DNA of 64,000 nucleotides, from assembly GCA_963792885.1 (NCBI GenBank), contig CAWBXX010000002.1, positions 496,001 through 560,000 on the forward strand. Reading direction: 5' to 3'. Shown here one piece after another: positions 25,549 to 34,047 of the stretch. The notes below the pieces were generated by a model. The model ran no database searches. It was not told where the DNA came from and was given only the letters and a program-made list of their open reading frames with translations. Position numbers and translations under genes: made by a program. The stretch is from DASWJZ01 sp963792885 (GTDB taxonomy: Bacteria > Pseudomonadota > Alphaproteobacteria > Rhizobiales > Afifellaceae). Position 1 is the stretch's first letter; the number at the start of each line of letters is the position of its first letter.

Positions 25549-27357
25549 TCAAAACATCTCCGCCGGCAGCGCCATCATCGCCTCGGCGCCGGAGGAAATC
25601 CGCGCCAGATGCGCGCCCGTCTCCGGCATCGTCCGCTCCATGAAGTAGCGCCCGAGCGTCAGCCGCGTCTCGTAGAAATCGGCGCGGCCGTCTGCGTCTT
25701 GCGCTGCGCCCACTTGCAGCTTCTCGTTCGCCGCCTTGGCGATTCTCGCCCACATATAGCCGAGCGCCACGAGCCCGAAGAGGCGCATGTAGTCGGTCGA
25801 GCCGGCGCCGGCGTTGTCCGGCTTCGCCATGGCGTTTTGCATGAACCACATCGTCGCCTGCTGCAGATGGTCGAGGCCCTGCTTGAGCGGCTTCAGGTAG
25901 GGAGAAAGCGCCTGGTCGGCTTCGCTCTCCTTCAGGAACGCGCCGACCTCATTGAAGAAGGCCATGACCGCCCTCCCGCCGTCCTTCGGCAGCTTGCGGC
26001 CGACAAGGTCGAGCGCTTGGACGCCGTTCGCGCCCTCGTAGAGCATGGTGATGCGCGCATCGCGTACGAACTGCTCCATGCCGTTCTCGGCGATATAGCC
26101 GTGGCCGCCGAAGATCTGCTGCGCGTCGACGGCGTTGGCGAAGCCGGTGTCGGTCAAAACGGCTTTAAGGACCGGCGTCATCAGGCCCATCTGGTCGTCG
26201 GCCGCGAGCCGATCCTTGTCGTCCTCGGAGCGATGCGCGATGTCGCCCTTGAGCGCGGTCCACAGCACCAGCGCCCGCGCCGCCTCGTTGAAGGCGCGGA
26301 TCGACATCAGCATGCGTCTGACGTCGGGGTGGACGATGATCGGATCGGCCTTCGCGCTGGGCTCTCTCGCGCCGGAGATTGCCCGTCCCTGGCGGCGCTC
26401 GCGCGCATAGAGCGCGGCGTTCTGATAGGCGACCTCCGAGAGCGCGAGACCCTGGACGCCGACTCCGAGCCGTGCCTCGTTCATCATCGTGAACATGGCG
26501 CGGAGGCCCTTCTCCCGCTCGCCGACAAGGAAGCCCGTCGCGCCGTCATAGTTCATGACGCACGTGGCGTTGCCGTGGATGCCCATCTTTTTCTCGAGCG
26601 AGCCGCAGGAGACGGCGTTGCGCGCCCCGGCGTCGCCATTCGCATCCGGCAGGAATTTCGGCACGATGAAGAGCGAGATGCCCTTCGTCCCCTCTGGCGC
26701 GCCTTCGATGCGCGCCAGCACCAAATGCACGATGTTCTCGGAGAGATCGTGCTCGCCCGCGGAGATGAAGATCTTCTGCCCGGTGATGCGGTAGGCTCCG
26801 TCGGCGGCGGGGACCGCCTTGGTCTTGATGAGTCCGAGATCGGTGCCGCATTGCGGCTCGGTCAGGTTCATGGTGCCGAGCCAGGCGCCCGAGACCAGCT
26901 TCGGCAGATAGAGCGCCTTCTGCTCCGGCGAGCCGTGCTGCTCGATCGCCGCGATCGCCCCTTGCGCGAGTCCGGGATACATCCCGAACGCCATGTTGGC
27001 CGAGGTCGTGAACTCGTTGACCGCCGCCGCGAGCGCATAAGGGAGGCCCTGACCTCCGTATGTCGGATCGGCAGAAAGCCCGATCCATCCCGCCTCGGCG
27101 AAGCTCCTGTAGGCTTCCTTGAAACCCGTCGGTGTCGTGACCGAGCCGTCGTCGTTCCGCCGGCAGCCTTCCGTGTCGCCGACCCGGTTCAGCGGCTGCA
27201 GAACCTCCTCGGCGAATCGCCCGGCCTCATCGAGGATGGCGCCGACGATGTCGAGCGGCGCGTCGGAGAAGCCGGAGAGATTGGAGTAGCGCTCGTAGCC
27301 CAGCACGTCGCGAAGCAGGAACATCACGCTCTCGACGGGCGCCCTGTAGATCGGCAT
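25549..27357 (-). CDS. Acyl-CoA dehydrogenase (602 aa, long form)
   Basis: FAD enzyme introducing the trans-2 double bond in acyl-CoA. It has the long domain order: N-terminal domain starting MPIYRAPVESVMFLLRDV, middle domain with LTEPQCGTDLGLIKTKA and IHGNATCVMNYDGATGFLVG, then the C-terminal domain with FGGHGYIAENGMEQFVRDARITMLYEGANGVQALDL, which places the catalytic Glu in YEGANG. A 42-residue C-terminal extension ends EAMMALPAEMF. It lies 57 bp after the MerR gene with an operator-like palindrome just upstream, so it is probably controlled by that regulator. Confidence 0.93.
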   Translation of the reverse strand: MPIYRAPVESVMFLLRDVLGYERYSNLSGFSDAPLDIVGAILDEAGRFAEEVLQPLNRVGDTEGCRRNDDGSVTTPTGFKEAYRSFAEAGWIGLSADPTYGGQGLPYALAAAVNEFTTSANMAFGMYPGLAQGAIAAIEQHGSPEQKALYLPKLVSGAWLGTMNLTEPQCGTDLGLIKTKAVPAADGAYRITGQKIFISAGEHDLSENIVHLVLARIEGAPEGTKGISLFIVPKFLPDANGDAGARNAVSCGSLEKKMGIHGNATCVMNYDGATGFLVGEREKGLRAMFTMMNEARLGVGVQGLALSEVAYQNAALYARERRQGRAISGAREPSAKADPIIVHPDVRRMLMSIRAFNEAARALVLWTALKGDIAHRSEDDKDRLAADDQMGLMTPVLKAVLTDTGFANAVDAQQIFGGHGYIAENGMEQFVRDARITMLYEGANGVQALDLVGRKLPKDGGRAVMAFFNEVGAFLKESEADQALSPYLKPLKQGLDHLQQATMWFMQNAMAKPDNAGAGSTDYMRLFGLVALGYMWARIAKAANEKLQVGAAQDADGRADFYETRLTLGRYFMERTMPETGAHLARISSGAEAMMALPAEMF

Positions 27358-27371
27358 TTCTCACCTCAAGG

Positions 27372-27385
27372 TTACGCGAGCGTAA
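27372..27385. promoter_or_regulatory. Candidate MerR operator, TTACGC-GA-GCGTAA
   Basis: Perfect 14-bp palindrome 15 bp upstream of the acyl-CoA dehydrogenase start. It shares the TTACG-N4-CGT(A/C)A plan with the site at 27909-27922 upstream of the MerR gene. Confidence 0.55.
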
Positions 27386-27414
27386 GCGCGACAGCTAACG
27401 CCTTGCGAATGCGC

Positions 27415-27837
27415 TCATTCGGCCGCCTGGAGCGCCTCTCCCGCGACAGGCGCGCCCGCCTCGCGCTCGTTGAGCATACCTTCCACGACCGCCATCGTGC
27501 GCGTCAGCTCCGCAATCGCCGTCTCGAGATCCTGCTTCTTGCGAAGAAGCACGTTGACATGTTCTCCAAAGCGCGCAAGCGCCAGCCGGAGCTGTGAAGT
27601 CCGCGCGTCCTTGAGGTCGTAAAGGTCGAGCATCTCCTTGATCTCGTCGAGCGAGAAGCCGACGTTCTTGCCCGTCAGGATGAGCCGGATGCGCGCCTTC
27701 TCGCGTCGGCCATAGATGCGGCTCATCCCTTGGCGATGCGGACTGATAAGGCCCTTGTCCTCGTAGAAGCGCAACGTGCGGAGGCTCACGCCGAATTCCC
27801 GCGCAAGCTCGCCGATCGAGAAGAAGGTCTGCATCAT
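27415..27837 (-). CDS. MerR-family regulator, probably of fatty-acid/branched-chain acyl-CoA degradation
   Basis: N-terminal winged HTH (FFSIGELAREFGVSLRTLRFYEDKGL, about residues 4-29) and a long dimerisation helix (ARFGEHVNVLLRKKQDLETAIAELTRTM). No Cys-rich metal site is seen, so it is not a metal sensor; acyl-CoA-type effectors are known for this subgroup. The start ATGATG at 27837/27834 is chosen because the HTH begins immediately after. It precedes the acyl-CoA dehydrogenase gene and has an ACGTTAACGT palindrome 72 bp upstream, consistent with autoregulation. Confidence 0.85.
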   Translation of the reverse strand: MMQTFFSIGELAREFGVSLRTLRFYEDKGLISPHRQGMSRIYGRREKARIRLILTGKNVGFSLDEIKEMLDLYDLKDARTSQLRLALARFGEHVNVLLRKKQDLETAIAELTRTMAVVEGMLNEREAGAPVAGEALQAAE

Positions 27838-27908
27838 TTGTCCCACGGGCTGCGATGGCGCCGGGAGGGGGCTCCATCGCATTCTGGCGGAACCTCGGCG
27901 GCGCTACC

Positions 27909-27922
27909 TTACGTTAACGTCA
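27909..27922. promoter_or_regulatory. Candidate MerR operator, TTACG-TTAA-CGTCA
   Basis: It contains the perfect 10-bp palindrome ACGTTAACGT and resembles the second site at 27372. It resembles operator patterns reported for LiuR-type MerR regulators in proteobacteria, as far as I recall them. Confidence 0.55.
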
Positions 27923-28012
27923 CTGTCAACGGCGCCCGGCAGCGTGCCCGGGCCTAGGATGTTCATGAATCTAAAGACCTGTGGTTAATTTTTCGGAAAT
28001 GCGGGTGAGGGG

Positions 28013-28029
28013 TTAACCATCTATTTACC
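28013..28029 (+). promoter_or_regulatory. Candidate CtrA-type site, TTAACCAT-CTA-TTTACC
   Basis: It lies 95-111 bp upstream of the PodJ-like gene, with another GGTTAAT at 27983-27989. CtrA sites in alphaproteobacteria use TTAA-N7-TTAA or TTAACCAT half-sites. The spacing fits and podJ is a CtrA/GcrA-regulated gene in Caulobacter. Confidence 0.4.
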
Positions 28030-28123
28030 TTCGTTACGATCATCTTCACTTTGCAGCGGAATACGGGCAATTCGTGCCCACCCTAAGCGCGTACCCGCGC
28101 TGAGGTTTCGCTGAGGAGCACCG

Positions 28124-31100
28124 ATGATCGCGCGATCCTCCTGGGGCGCAAGAGCGGACGAGGACTCCGACGAGAAACGGGAAGAGCCCGCGGCCGAAGG
28201 CGCCGCGCCACCCGTCGATGATCTGCTCGATGCCCGCTTCGACGCGGAAGGACACCTGGAGGGGCCGCGCGAGGAAGCGCCGCGCCCTCCTGAGAAAGTT
28301 CAGCCTAAGAAGAGCCCGACTGTCGATGAGCTGGATCTGGCGGTGCAAAGGCTGTCGAAGGGCCTGGAGGCGATCGACCAGAAGGACCGCGCCCGGCCTG
28401 CCGGTGATCGTTCTCGTGCCGCCACAGGCGGCGAGGCGGTCGGAGAAGGCGGTTCTCTGACCAATAGCCTGGATAGGCTTGAGGCCCGACTTGAGGCTTT
28501 GAGTAAGCGCCTCGAGCAGGGCGGCCCGGCGCCGGCCCGATCGGCGCCGCCACGCCCGCACCGCGAGGAGCCGTCGGCACGCGACGCTCGTGATACGGAG
28601 ATAGGAAGAACAGAGGACACAGCCGCTCAGCTCGCGGAGTCGCGCCGCCTTGCCGAGGCGGAGGAGGCTGTGGAACGTTTGCGCCGTGCGGGGCCTGACA
28701 TAGGCCCGCAACGCGGGCCCGATAAAGGCTCGGAAGAGCGGAGCCGGCAGACTATGTTGTCCGAGGCGCTCCGTAACGCCGAGGCAGTGGAAGCGCGGCG
28801 CGAGAGCGAGCTGGCGGCGGTCAGGCGGGATGTCGAGGCCGCGGAGAAGTGGCGGCAGAGCGAGCTCGCCCAAGCGAAGCGCCTGACGGAGCAGCTTGAG
28901 GCGCAGCGGCGGGCCGAATTTGCGAGACGGCAGTCCGCTATAGAGACGCGCGGGCTCGCTGAGGTCGAGGCAGAGGCAGAGAAGCTACGCCGGGAGGCTA
29001 AGGTGGCGGCCGACGAGCAACGGCGCAGGATCGAGGAGGTCGAGGCCGCACGCCGCGCCGATCTCGCCGAGGCGCGCCGTGAAGCCGATGCCGTGGAGAA
29101 GCGCCGGCGCGCGGAAATGGAAGAGACGAAGGAACACGTCGAGGCCGCGGCAGCGCGGCGTGAGGCGGAGCTGGCCGCCTCGGTCGAGCGCCAGTTCGCC
29201 GAGCTCGAAACGCGCATCGATGCGCTGCAGGAGAAGCTCGACTCCAACCAGATCGAGCCTGTCCGCGCCGATCTCCTCGATCTCGTAAAGGACATGGCGG
29301 CGCTGAGCCGCGGCCGCCGCACCACCGGCGAGGCGCTCGCGGCTATCAAGTCGCGGCTCGATGAGATGGAGGTCAAGCTCAACGCCGCGCGCAACATGGC
29401 CGGCAATCGCCTGGGCGACATCCAGGATCGCCTCTCCGGGCTCGTCGAGAGGATCGACGGCATCGAAGTGGAGATTCCGGGCTTCGATGCATTGCGCGAG
29501 AACCAGCATGCCATCCTCGAGCGCTTCGACCGCATGGAGGGGCTGGTCAATCGTCTGGCCTCCGCCGAGGAGCTGCTCGATCGGGTCGACGGGCTCAAGC
29601 GCCAGCTGCGGACGACCGCGTCGCAGCGCGAGGTGGCTCAGATTGAGGAGCAGCTTCTGAAGCTCGCCGAGCGCCTCGATGCGTTGCCGGCCGAGCTCAA
29701 CGACGAGGAGTCGCTCGGCCGCATCGAAGCCAGCCTCGGCGGCGTCGCCACCGACCTGGTCGAGGCGCGGCGCCAGCGGAAGAGCGTTGCGCTGGCTTTC
29801 GAGGATCAGCTTGCCGATCTGTCCAAGCAGCTTCGTCAGGCGGAGGAGAGCGGGCGCACGCCCGACCTCTCCGGCATCGAAGATCGGATTTCCGTCCTTG
29901 GCACGCATCTCGCCGAGGACCGCCGCTCCGTTGGCGATGCGTTCACGCGGATGGAGCGGCGTCTGGAGACGCTTGCGGCTCAGGTCGAGAAGCAGGAGGA
30001 CGAGGCCAGGGCCGAGATACTCTCGACCTTGACCGAGAAGCTGGATTTGCTCGCCGCGGCCGTCGCCGAGCAGGACACGGCGGGCACGCGCCGCGACATC
30101 GGCGGCCTCGACCGCAAGCTCGACGAGCTCGCCGAGCAGTTCGCAGCGCGGGCCAAGCACCTGTCGCAGAGGCAGATCGAGCCGCTTGAATCGCGCATTC
30201 AAGAGATGCACGGGCACATCGAGGAGATCGCCAAGCGTGCACAGGACACGAGCGCTCTCTTCAAGCCCCTCGTGCGAACGCTTCAGGAGATATCTGAGCG
30301 CCTGGGCGGGCTCGGCGCAGAAGGTACGGCGACGCCGCTCTCCGATAGGCTCGAGGCGATCGAAGAGCGCGTCGCGGCGATTGCCGGCAAGAGCTCGGAT
30401 CCGCGCGGGCTGCAGACACAGCTAGAGGCGATCGTCAGCCGCCTTGAGATTCTGAAAGGCCGGAGCGTTGATCCCGCCCGGCTGAACGAGCTCTTCGACC
30501 GGATCGAATCCGCCGTCCGCGCTTTGCCGGAGGAGAGATTCGAGGAGGGCGCGATTCCGGACGAGCGGTTGGCGCGCCTGGAGCGGAAGATCGCGGAGAC
30601 CGCCAAGATCGCGTCCGGCGAAAGCTTTGAGCGATTGGAGCAGAAGCTCGACGGGATCGGGCGCGTGTTCGCCGGCGGAGAGGCCCCGGCATCCGGGGAT
30701 CTGGCCGAGCTTCGCTCCGACATCGCGTCGCTCCGGCGCGAGCTTCGGGATCTGCCGGCGGCAACTCAGGCTGAGCCCAATCTCGGCGAGCTGATGCGCG
30801 CGATCGCCAAGCGGCTCGACCGGTTGCCGCAGGAGCAGCCGGCTTCGTCCTCCAGGCTTGAGGCGCAGATCGAGCGGATCAGCCACATGCTGGACGATCC
30901 GCAGGGCGGTCCCGCCGGCTTGGCCCGCATCGAAGCAAGCCTCAGGACCATCGAGAAGCGTCTCGACGACACGCGCCGCTCGCTCGGCTATCACCCGCCG
31001 CGCGAAGTCGCGGAGATGAGCGACGAGGAGCGGGAATCCGTCGCCGGGCTCGCTCGCGCGCTCTCCGAAGATGTCTCCTCGCTGAAGAACTCCGCCCAGG

Positions 31101-32983
31101 CGGCGGAGCAGAAGACCAAGGACACGATCGACGCGGTGCAGGACACGCTCGAGGCCGTGGTCAAGCGGATGGCGTTCCTGGAGGGCGAGACCGAGCCCAG
31201 CGCCGCGCCGAGCCGTCCCGAGCCGCCCAGGCCGGAACCGATGCCCGCCGTGACCGCCGCGCCGCCGGCGCCGGAGCCGCCTGAGGCACCGAGTGGCGGC
31301 GGGCTCCTGAGCCGCTTCACGTCGCGCCAGCTCCTGCGGCGCGCGACGGGCGGGCGCGCGGAATCCTTCTCCCCGGAGCCGGAGGAGATAGAGGAGCCGT
31401 CCGACCTTCCGCTTGAGCCCGGAACCAATTCTCCGCTCGATTCCTCGCTCACCGGCGCGCCGAGCTCCGACACGGAGCTGATGTCGGGCGGGCGCAAGCC
31501 GCATGCTGCGAAGCCGCGTGCGCGTGGCCGCCCCGACGAGGAGCCTCCGATTGACGACAGCTTCCTGGCGGCCGCGCGCCGCGCGGCGCGCGCAGCGGCC
31601 GAGGAGGTTGCGGAGACCGAGGATCACGGTGAAGGTGCCGGTGGCGCCCGTCACTTCCGGCATCGCGGCGCGATCGTCGGTGCGCTGCTTGCCGCGGCAT
31701 TGGTGGTCGCCGCGGTGGTGATCGTCCGCAGCGAAGTCTGGCCGTTCCGGCAGATCATGGCGCTGATCGGCGACGAGAGCGCCTCCGTCGAGAAGCCGGC
31801 GACCGAGCTTTCCGCGATGCCCGCAGCAACCGAGACACGTGCGGCGCCCATGGAGTCGCCCGCGCCGCAAGTTGCAGAAGCGCCCGCTGCGGAAACGCCT
31901 GCCGCCGAAACGCTGACTGCATCGGCGCCGGATTTGCGCCCCGAGGAATCGAGCGCAGCCAATACAGCCGCGGCCGGGAGCGCCAGCCAAGCGCCGGCCA
32001 TGAGCGCAGCTGAGACGACGTCGGCGATCGAGCCGGCGCAGCCCGCTGCTGAGGTCGCTGCGACCGAGCCGACGTCGCAGGAGCCGGCGGCGATGTCGCC
32101 GCAGAACACATCGCTTACCGCCTCGCTGCCGGAATCGATCGGACCCGCGCAGCTTCGCGACGCCGCGCTCGGCGGCGACCGGATCGCGGAGTTCGAGGTC
32201 GGCGCGCGCTATGCCGAGGGCCGCGGCGTGCCGCAGGACATGCTGACGGCGGTCGTCTGGTACGAGAAGTCGGCCGACGCCGGCCTCGCTCCGGCGCAGT
32301 ACCGGCTCGGCTCGATCTACGAGAAGGGGCTGGGCGTCCCGCGCGACCTCGCCAAGGCGCAGGAATGGTATCGCCGCGCGGCCGACGCGGGCAACGTCAA
32401 GGCCATGCACAATCTCGCGGTGCTCTACGCCGAGGGCGCCGGCGGCGCGCCGGACCTTGAGCGCGCCGCTTTGCTCTTCCGCGAGGCCGCCGAGCACGGC
32501 GTCCGCGACAGCCAGTTCAACCTGGCGATCCTTCACGCCCGCGGCCTCGGCGTGCCGCAGGATCTGGTCGAGGCCTACAAGTGGTTCGCCGTCGCGGCGA
32601 GCTCCGGCGACGAGGAGTCGGCCAAGCGCCGCGACATCATCGCGCAGGCGCTCTCCGATGCGGACCGCGCGCGGGCCGAGCAGGAGGCGGCAACCTTCCA
32701 GCCGCTGCCGCTCGTATCGGACGCAAACGAAGTATTGATGCCGGATAACGGCTGGCGCTCCGATGACAGCTCGACCAGCGTCGAGGTGAAGTCGGGAAAC
32801 GACCTCGTCGCTCTCGTGCAGAAGCTCCTCGCCGAAAACGGCTATGACCCGGGGCCGGCCGACGGTCTTCTTGGTGAGAAGACGATCGAGGCGATCTCGG
32901 CCTTCCAGGACAGGGCGGGTTTGCCGAAGACCGGCCAGATCGACACGGATCTCGTCGCGGCGCTTCGCAAGCGTCCGACATAG
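28124..32983 (+). CDS. PodJ-like polarity protein: coiled coils, one TM segment, SEL1 repeats, peptidoglycan-binding domain (1,619 aa)
   Basis: Very long single-pass membrane protein. About 1,000 cytoplasmic residues form Glu/Arg/Leu-rich coiled coil with many EARR and LAELR-type heptads. A Pro-rich linker follows, then one TM helix near residue 1180-1200 (GAIVGALLAAALVVAAVVIV), a Thr/Pro/Ala-rich periplasmic linker, four SEL1 repeats (about 1343-1500, such as YAEGRGVPQDMLTAVVWYEKS) and a C-terminal peptidoglycan-binding domain (LLAENGYDPGPADGLLGEKTIEAISAFQ). This order matches the PodJ/localisation-factor family that marks a cell pole. Possible CtrA sites lie upstream. Confidence 0.87.
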   Translation: MIARSSWGARADEDSDEKREEPAAEGAAPPVDDLLDARFDAEGHLEGPREEAPRPPEKVQPKKSPTVDELDLAVQRLSKGLEAIDQKDRARPAGDRSRAATGGEAVGEGGSLTNSLDRLEARLEALSKRLEQGGPAPARSAPPRPHREEPSARDARDTEIGRTEDTAAQLAESRRLAEAEEAVERLRRAGPDIGPQRGPDKGSEERSRQTMLSEALRNAEAVEARRESELAAVRRDVEAAEKWRQSELAQAKRLTEQLEAQRRAEFARRQSAIETRGLAEVEAEAEKLRREAKVAADEQRRRIEEVEAARRADLAEARREADAVEKRRRAEMEETKEHVEAAAARREAELAASVERQFAELETRIDALQEKLDSNQIEPVRADLLDLVKDMAALSRGRRTTGEALAAIKSRLDEMEVKLNAARNMAGNRLGDIQDRLSGLVERIDGIEVEIPGFDALRENQHAILERFDRMEGLVNRLASAEELLDRVDGLKRQLRTTASQREVAQIEEQLLKLAERLDALPAELNDEESLGRIEASLGGVATDLVEARRQRKSVALAFEDQLADLSKQLRQAEESGRTPDLSGIEDRISVLGTHLAEDRRSVGDAFTRMERRLETLAAQVEKQEDEARAEILSTLTEKLDLLAAAVAEQDTAGTRRDIGGLDRKLDELAEQFAARAKHLSQRQIEPLESRIQEMHGHIEEIAKRAQDTSALFKPLVRTLQEISERLGGLGAEGTATPLSDRLEAIEERVAAIAGKSSDPRGLQTQLEAIVSRLEILKGRSVDPARLNELFDRIESAVRALPEERFEEGAIPDERLARLERKIAETAKIASGESFERLEQKLDGIGRVFAGGEAPASGDLAELRSDIASLRRELRDLPAATQAEPNLGELMRAIAKRLDRLPQEQPASSSRLEAQIERISHMLDDPQGGPAGLARIEASLRTIEKRLDDTRRSLGYHPPREVAEMSDEERESVAGLARALSEDVSSLKNSAQAAEQKTKDTIDAVQDTLEAVVKRMAFLEGETEPSAAPSRPEPPRPEPMPAVTAAPPAPEPPEAPSGGGLLSRFTSRQLLRRATGGRAESFSPEPEEIEEPSDLPLEPGTNSPLDSSLTGAPSSDTELMSGGRKPHAAKPRARGRPDEEPPIDDSFLAAARRAARAAAEEVAETEDHGEGAGGARHFRHRGAIVGALLAAALVVAAVVIVRSEVWPFRQIMALIGDESASVEKPATELSAMPAATETRAAPMESPAPQVAEAPAAETPAAETLTASAPDLRPEESSAANTAAAGSASQAPAMSAAETTSAIEPAQPAAEVAATEPTSQEPAAMSPQNTSLTASLPESIGPAQLRDAALGGDRIAEFEVGARYAEGRGVPQDMLTAVVWYEKSADAGLAPAQYRLGSIYEKGLGVPRDLAKAQEWYRRAADAGNVKAMHNLAVLYAEGAGGAPDLERAALLFREAAEHGVRDSQFNLAILHARGLGVPQDLVEAYKWFAVAASSGDEESAKRRDIIAQALSDADRARAEQEAATFQPLPLVSDANEVLMPDNGWRSDDSSTSVEVKSGNDLVALVQKLLAENGYDPGPADGLLGEKTIEAISAFQDRAGLPKTGQIDTDLVAALRKRPT

Positions 32984-33007
32984 TTCGTCCTGCCTAGTTC
33001 GTTCGGT

Positions 33008-33032
33008 GCCGGCCGGGGGGCGGCGGGCCGGC
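33008..33032 (+). terminator. Possible terminator hairpin after the PodJ-like gene
   Basis: Arms GCCGGCC (33008-33014) and GGCCGGC (33026-33032) flank an 11-nt G-rich loop, 25 bp after the stop codon. No T-run follows, so any termination would be Rho-assisted. Confidence 0.4.
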
Positions 33033-33051
33033 CGCCGATTGACAACGCAAT

Positions 33052-33080
33052 TTGACAGCGCCGCGTCCGCGGCGCTTATT
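33052..33080 (+). promoter_or_regulatory. Candidate promoter of the TauE gene with a palindrome filling the spacer
   Basis: TTGACA (33052-33057), 17 nt, CTTATT (33075-33080). The spacer is occupied by the 18-bp palindrome GCGCCGCG-TC-CGCGGCGC (33058-33075), a natural place for a repressor or MerR-like activator. The GTG start of the downstream gene is 47 bp away. Confidence 0.45.
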
Positions 33081-33126
33081 CCTTGCGGGGCCGCCGCAAC
33101 GAAAAGATCTCCGACGGGCGCCGCGG

Positions 33127-34047
33127 GTGCAGCTTTATCTCCCTATCGCCGAGCTGACGGTGAACATGTTCCTCTTCCTGGGGATGGGAGGGGCTGTCGG
33201 TTTCATCTCAGGCATGTTCGGCGTCGGCGGCGGCTTTCTTCTGACGCCGCTTCTGATCTTCACCGGCATTCCGCCGGCCGTTGCCGTGGCGACCGTCACG
33301 CCGCAGATCGTCGCGTCCTCCGCCTCCGCAGCGCTTTCCTACTGGAGCCGTCGTCTGATCGACGAGAAGATGACGCTGCTTCTCGCCGCCGGCGGCGTCA
33401 GCGGCTCGGCACTCGGCGTGTTCACCTTTCGCGCGCTGCGCTCGGTCGGCCAGCTCGACCTGATCATTTCGATCGCCTACGTCGTCTTTCTGGGAGCGAT
33501 CGGCGCGATCATGCTGCGCGAGTCGGTGCGCGCGCTCTTGAGGACGCGCGCCGGGCGCGCCGCGCTCGTGCCCGGCCACCACAACTGGATTCACGGCCTT
33601 CCGCTCAAGACGCGCTTCCGTCGCTCGAAGCTCTACGTGAGCATCATCCCGATCATCGGGCTCGGCGCGGGGATCGGGTTTCTGGGCTCCGTGCTCGGCC
33701 TCGGCGGCGGGTTCATCATGGTGCCGGCGCTGATCTATCTGCTGCGCGTCCCGACCAACGTCGTCATCGGCACTTCGCTGGCCTACACGCTTATGACCAT
33801 GGCGGTCGCGACCGTGCTGCAGGCCACCGCCAACAAGACCGTCGACATCATGCTGGCGCTGGTTCTGATCATCGGCGGGGTGATCGGCGCGCAGTTCGGC
33901 GCGCGCGTCGGTCAGGCGCTTCGTGGCGAGCAGCTCCGCGCGCTCCTCGCACTGCTCGTGCTCGCGGTGGCGCTGCGTGTCTTCCTCAGCCTCTTCCTGA
34001 CGCCGGACCAGATCTTCTCGCTTCGCATCTTGGGAGGCGCAACATGA
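33127..34047 (+). CDS. TauE/SafE family sulfite/anion exporter (306 aa)
   Basis: Inner-membrane anion exporter of the DUF81 family, with two inverted repeat halves, each bearing the loop GSMFGVGGGF-type sequence: SGMFGVGGGFLLTPLL near residue 25 and GSVLGLGGGFIMVPALI near residue 188. I took the GTG at 33127 because the protein then begins MQLYLPIAELTVN, the usual start of this rhizobial subgroup. The stop overlaps the next gene's ATG (34044-34047). Sulfite, sulfoacetate or thiosulfate are possible substrates. Confidence 0.88.
   Translation: MQLYLPIAELTVNMFLFLGMGGAVGFISGMFGVGGGFLLTPLLIFTGIPPAVAVATVTPQIVASSASAALSYWSRRLIDEKMTLLLAAGGVSGSALGVFTFRALRSVGQLDLIISIAYVVFLGAIGAIMLRESVRALLRTRAGRAALVPGHHNWIHGLPLKTRFRRSKLYVSIIPIIGLGAGIGFLGSVLGLGGGFIMVPALIYLLRVPTNVVIGTSLAYTLMTMAVATVLQATANKTVDIMLALVLIIGGVIGAQFGARVGQALRGEQLRALLALLVLAVALRVFLSLFLTPDQIFSLRILGGAT

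Noticed and set aside
22619..27597. Very long plus-strand frames opposite the thiolase and acyl-CoA dehydrogenase genes (up to 703 codons)
   Set aside because: Antisense shadows of well-supported enzymes; composition is biased and no domain can be recognised.
30422..32536. 704-codon minus-strand frame within the PodJ-like gene
   Set aside because: Antisense to the coiled-coil and SEL1 region; amino-acid composition is Arg/Gly/Leu-rich noise with no motif.
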